From positions 434,001-498,000 of the forward strand of contig NZ_JAUSUM010000002.1 in NCBI RefSeq assembly GCF_030813635.1: a stretch of 64,000 nt of DNA. The letters run 5' to 3'. The stretch's first letter is position 1. Every line of letters begins with the position of its first letter. Shown here piece after piece: positions 63,697 to 64,000 of the stretch. The notes under the pieces are model-generated. The model was not told the DNA's origin. It saw only the letters and a list, made by a program, of their open reading frames with translations, and ran no database searches. The position numbers were made by a program, and so were the translations under genes. This DNA comes from Salibacterium salarium (lineage in GTDB: Bacteria; Bacillota; Bacilli; Bacillales; Marinococcaceae).

Positions 63697-64000
63697 ATGA
63701 AGGTGTTAGCTGTAACAGGATATAAGCCACAAGAATTAGGCATATTTGATCCAAATGCAAAGGAGATATCTTATATAAAAGCCACTCTTAAATCCAAAAT
63801 ATATGGTCTCTTAGAAAATGGTTTGGAATGGATTGTCATTTCGGGACAACCCGGAGTCGAACAATGGGCTGCAGAGGTTGTGATTGATTTGAAGATGGAA
63901 TGGTCTCAACTTCGTCTCGCCGTGCTTCCTCCTTTTCTTCATCAAGATAGCATATGGCCAGATCATGCAAAAGAACGATATCAGCGTATTATCCAATCGG
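63697..64000 (+). CDS. ypsA: YpsA (DUF1273, SLOG superfamily), 3' end outside window
   Basis: The first 101 residues are present: MKVLAVTGYKPQELGIFDPN, the SLOG-type loop WIVISGQPGVEQWAAEV and AVLPPFLHQD. YpsA has a nucleotide-binding Rossmann-like fold and affects cell division together with the neighbouring GpsB system in Firmicutes. AGGAGGA lies 7 bases before ATG 63697. Order mrfA-mrfB-ypsA matches B. subtilis, with cotD absent. Confidence 0.93.
   Translation, partial: MKVLAVTGYKPQELGIFDPNAKEISYIKATLKSKIYGLLENGLEWIVISGQPGVEQWAAEVVIDLKMEWSQLRLAVLPPFLHQDSIWPDHAKERYQRIIQS

Overview
The window is chromosomal DNA of a low-G+C, endospore-forming Bacillaceae-type bacterium. This rests on spoVS, cotE, spoVK and sirA, on Gram-positive LexA and GlnR control sites, and on gene order that follows the Bacillus subtilis recA-rny-ymdB-spoVS-miaB-ricA-cotE-mutSL, miaA-hfq-spoVK-hflX-glnRA, lexA-yneB-ynzC-tkt-sirA-yneF, citB-yneP-yneQ and yprA-yprB-ypsA segments. 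The species cannot be fixed from this sequence. No rRNA, CRISPR array, prophage or insertion sequence was seen.

Layout. 1-11 kb: a DEAD-box helicase fragment, recA with a LexA site, rny, ymdB, spoVS, a predicted ABC-class ATPase, miaB, ricA and cotE. 11-16 kb: mutS, interrupted by a one-base frameshift in an A7G3 tract, and mutL. 16-25 kb: an RsmJ-like methyltransferase, miaA, hfq, a tyrosine recombinase, spoVK, hflX, a methionine gamma-lyase-like enzyme, and glnRA behind two GlnR operators. 25-31.5 kb: lexA, with three LexA boxes in the divergent promoter of a short YneA-like membrane protein, then yneB, ynzC, tkt, sirA, yneF, ccdC and yneK. ccdA and yneI, which lie here in B. subtilis, are missing.

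The most unusual part is a complete selenocysteine system between yneK and citB, about 32.1-41.8 kb: tRNA-Sec(UCA), selB, selD and selA. A glycosyltransferase overlaps the end of selB and resembles SenB-type selenosugar synthases. A LysR regulator and a PhnDCE-type oxyanion ABC importer lie inside the same block. Four genes carry an in-frame TGA best read as selenocysteine: selD itself (U18), a 75-residue SelW-like redoxin (CxxU), and two HesB-like proteins that flank a membrane dipeptidase at 53.6-55.2 kb. ORF callers that treat TGA as stop truncate selD and miss the other three. Each TGA is followed by a hairpin at bacterial SECIS distance. The two hesB hairpins share the loop UGGAU and show compensatory stem changes.

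41.9-64 kb is mostly housekeeping and accessory: aconitase with an FbpB-like small protein, a VanZ protein, a tandem-AAA SpoVK-like protein, yneP, yneQ, nadE, metA, a YkuI-like EAL protein, a cyclic-phosphate receiver protein, an orphan glycine-betaine binding lipoprotein, an ABC ATPase, a SurA-like lipoprotein, cheV, the MrfA/MrfB DNA-repair pair and the start of ypsA.
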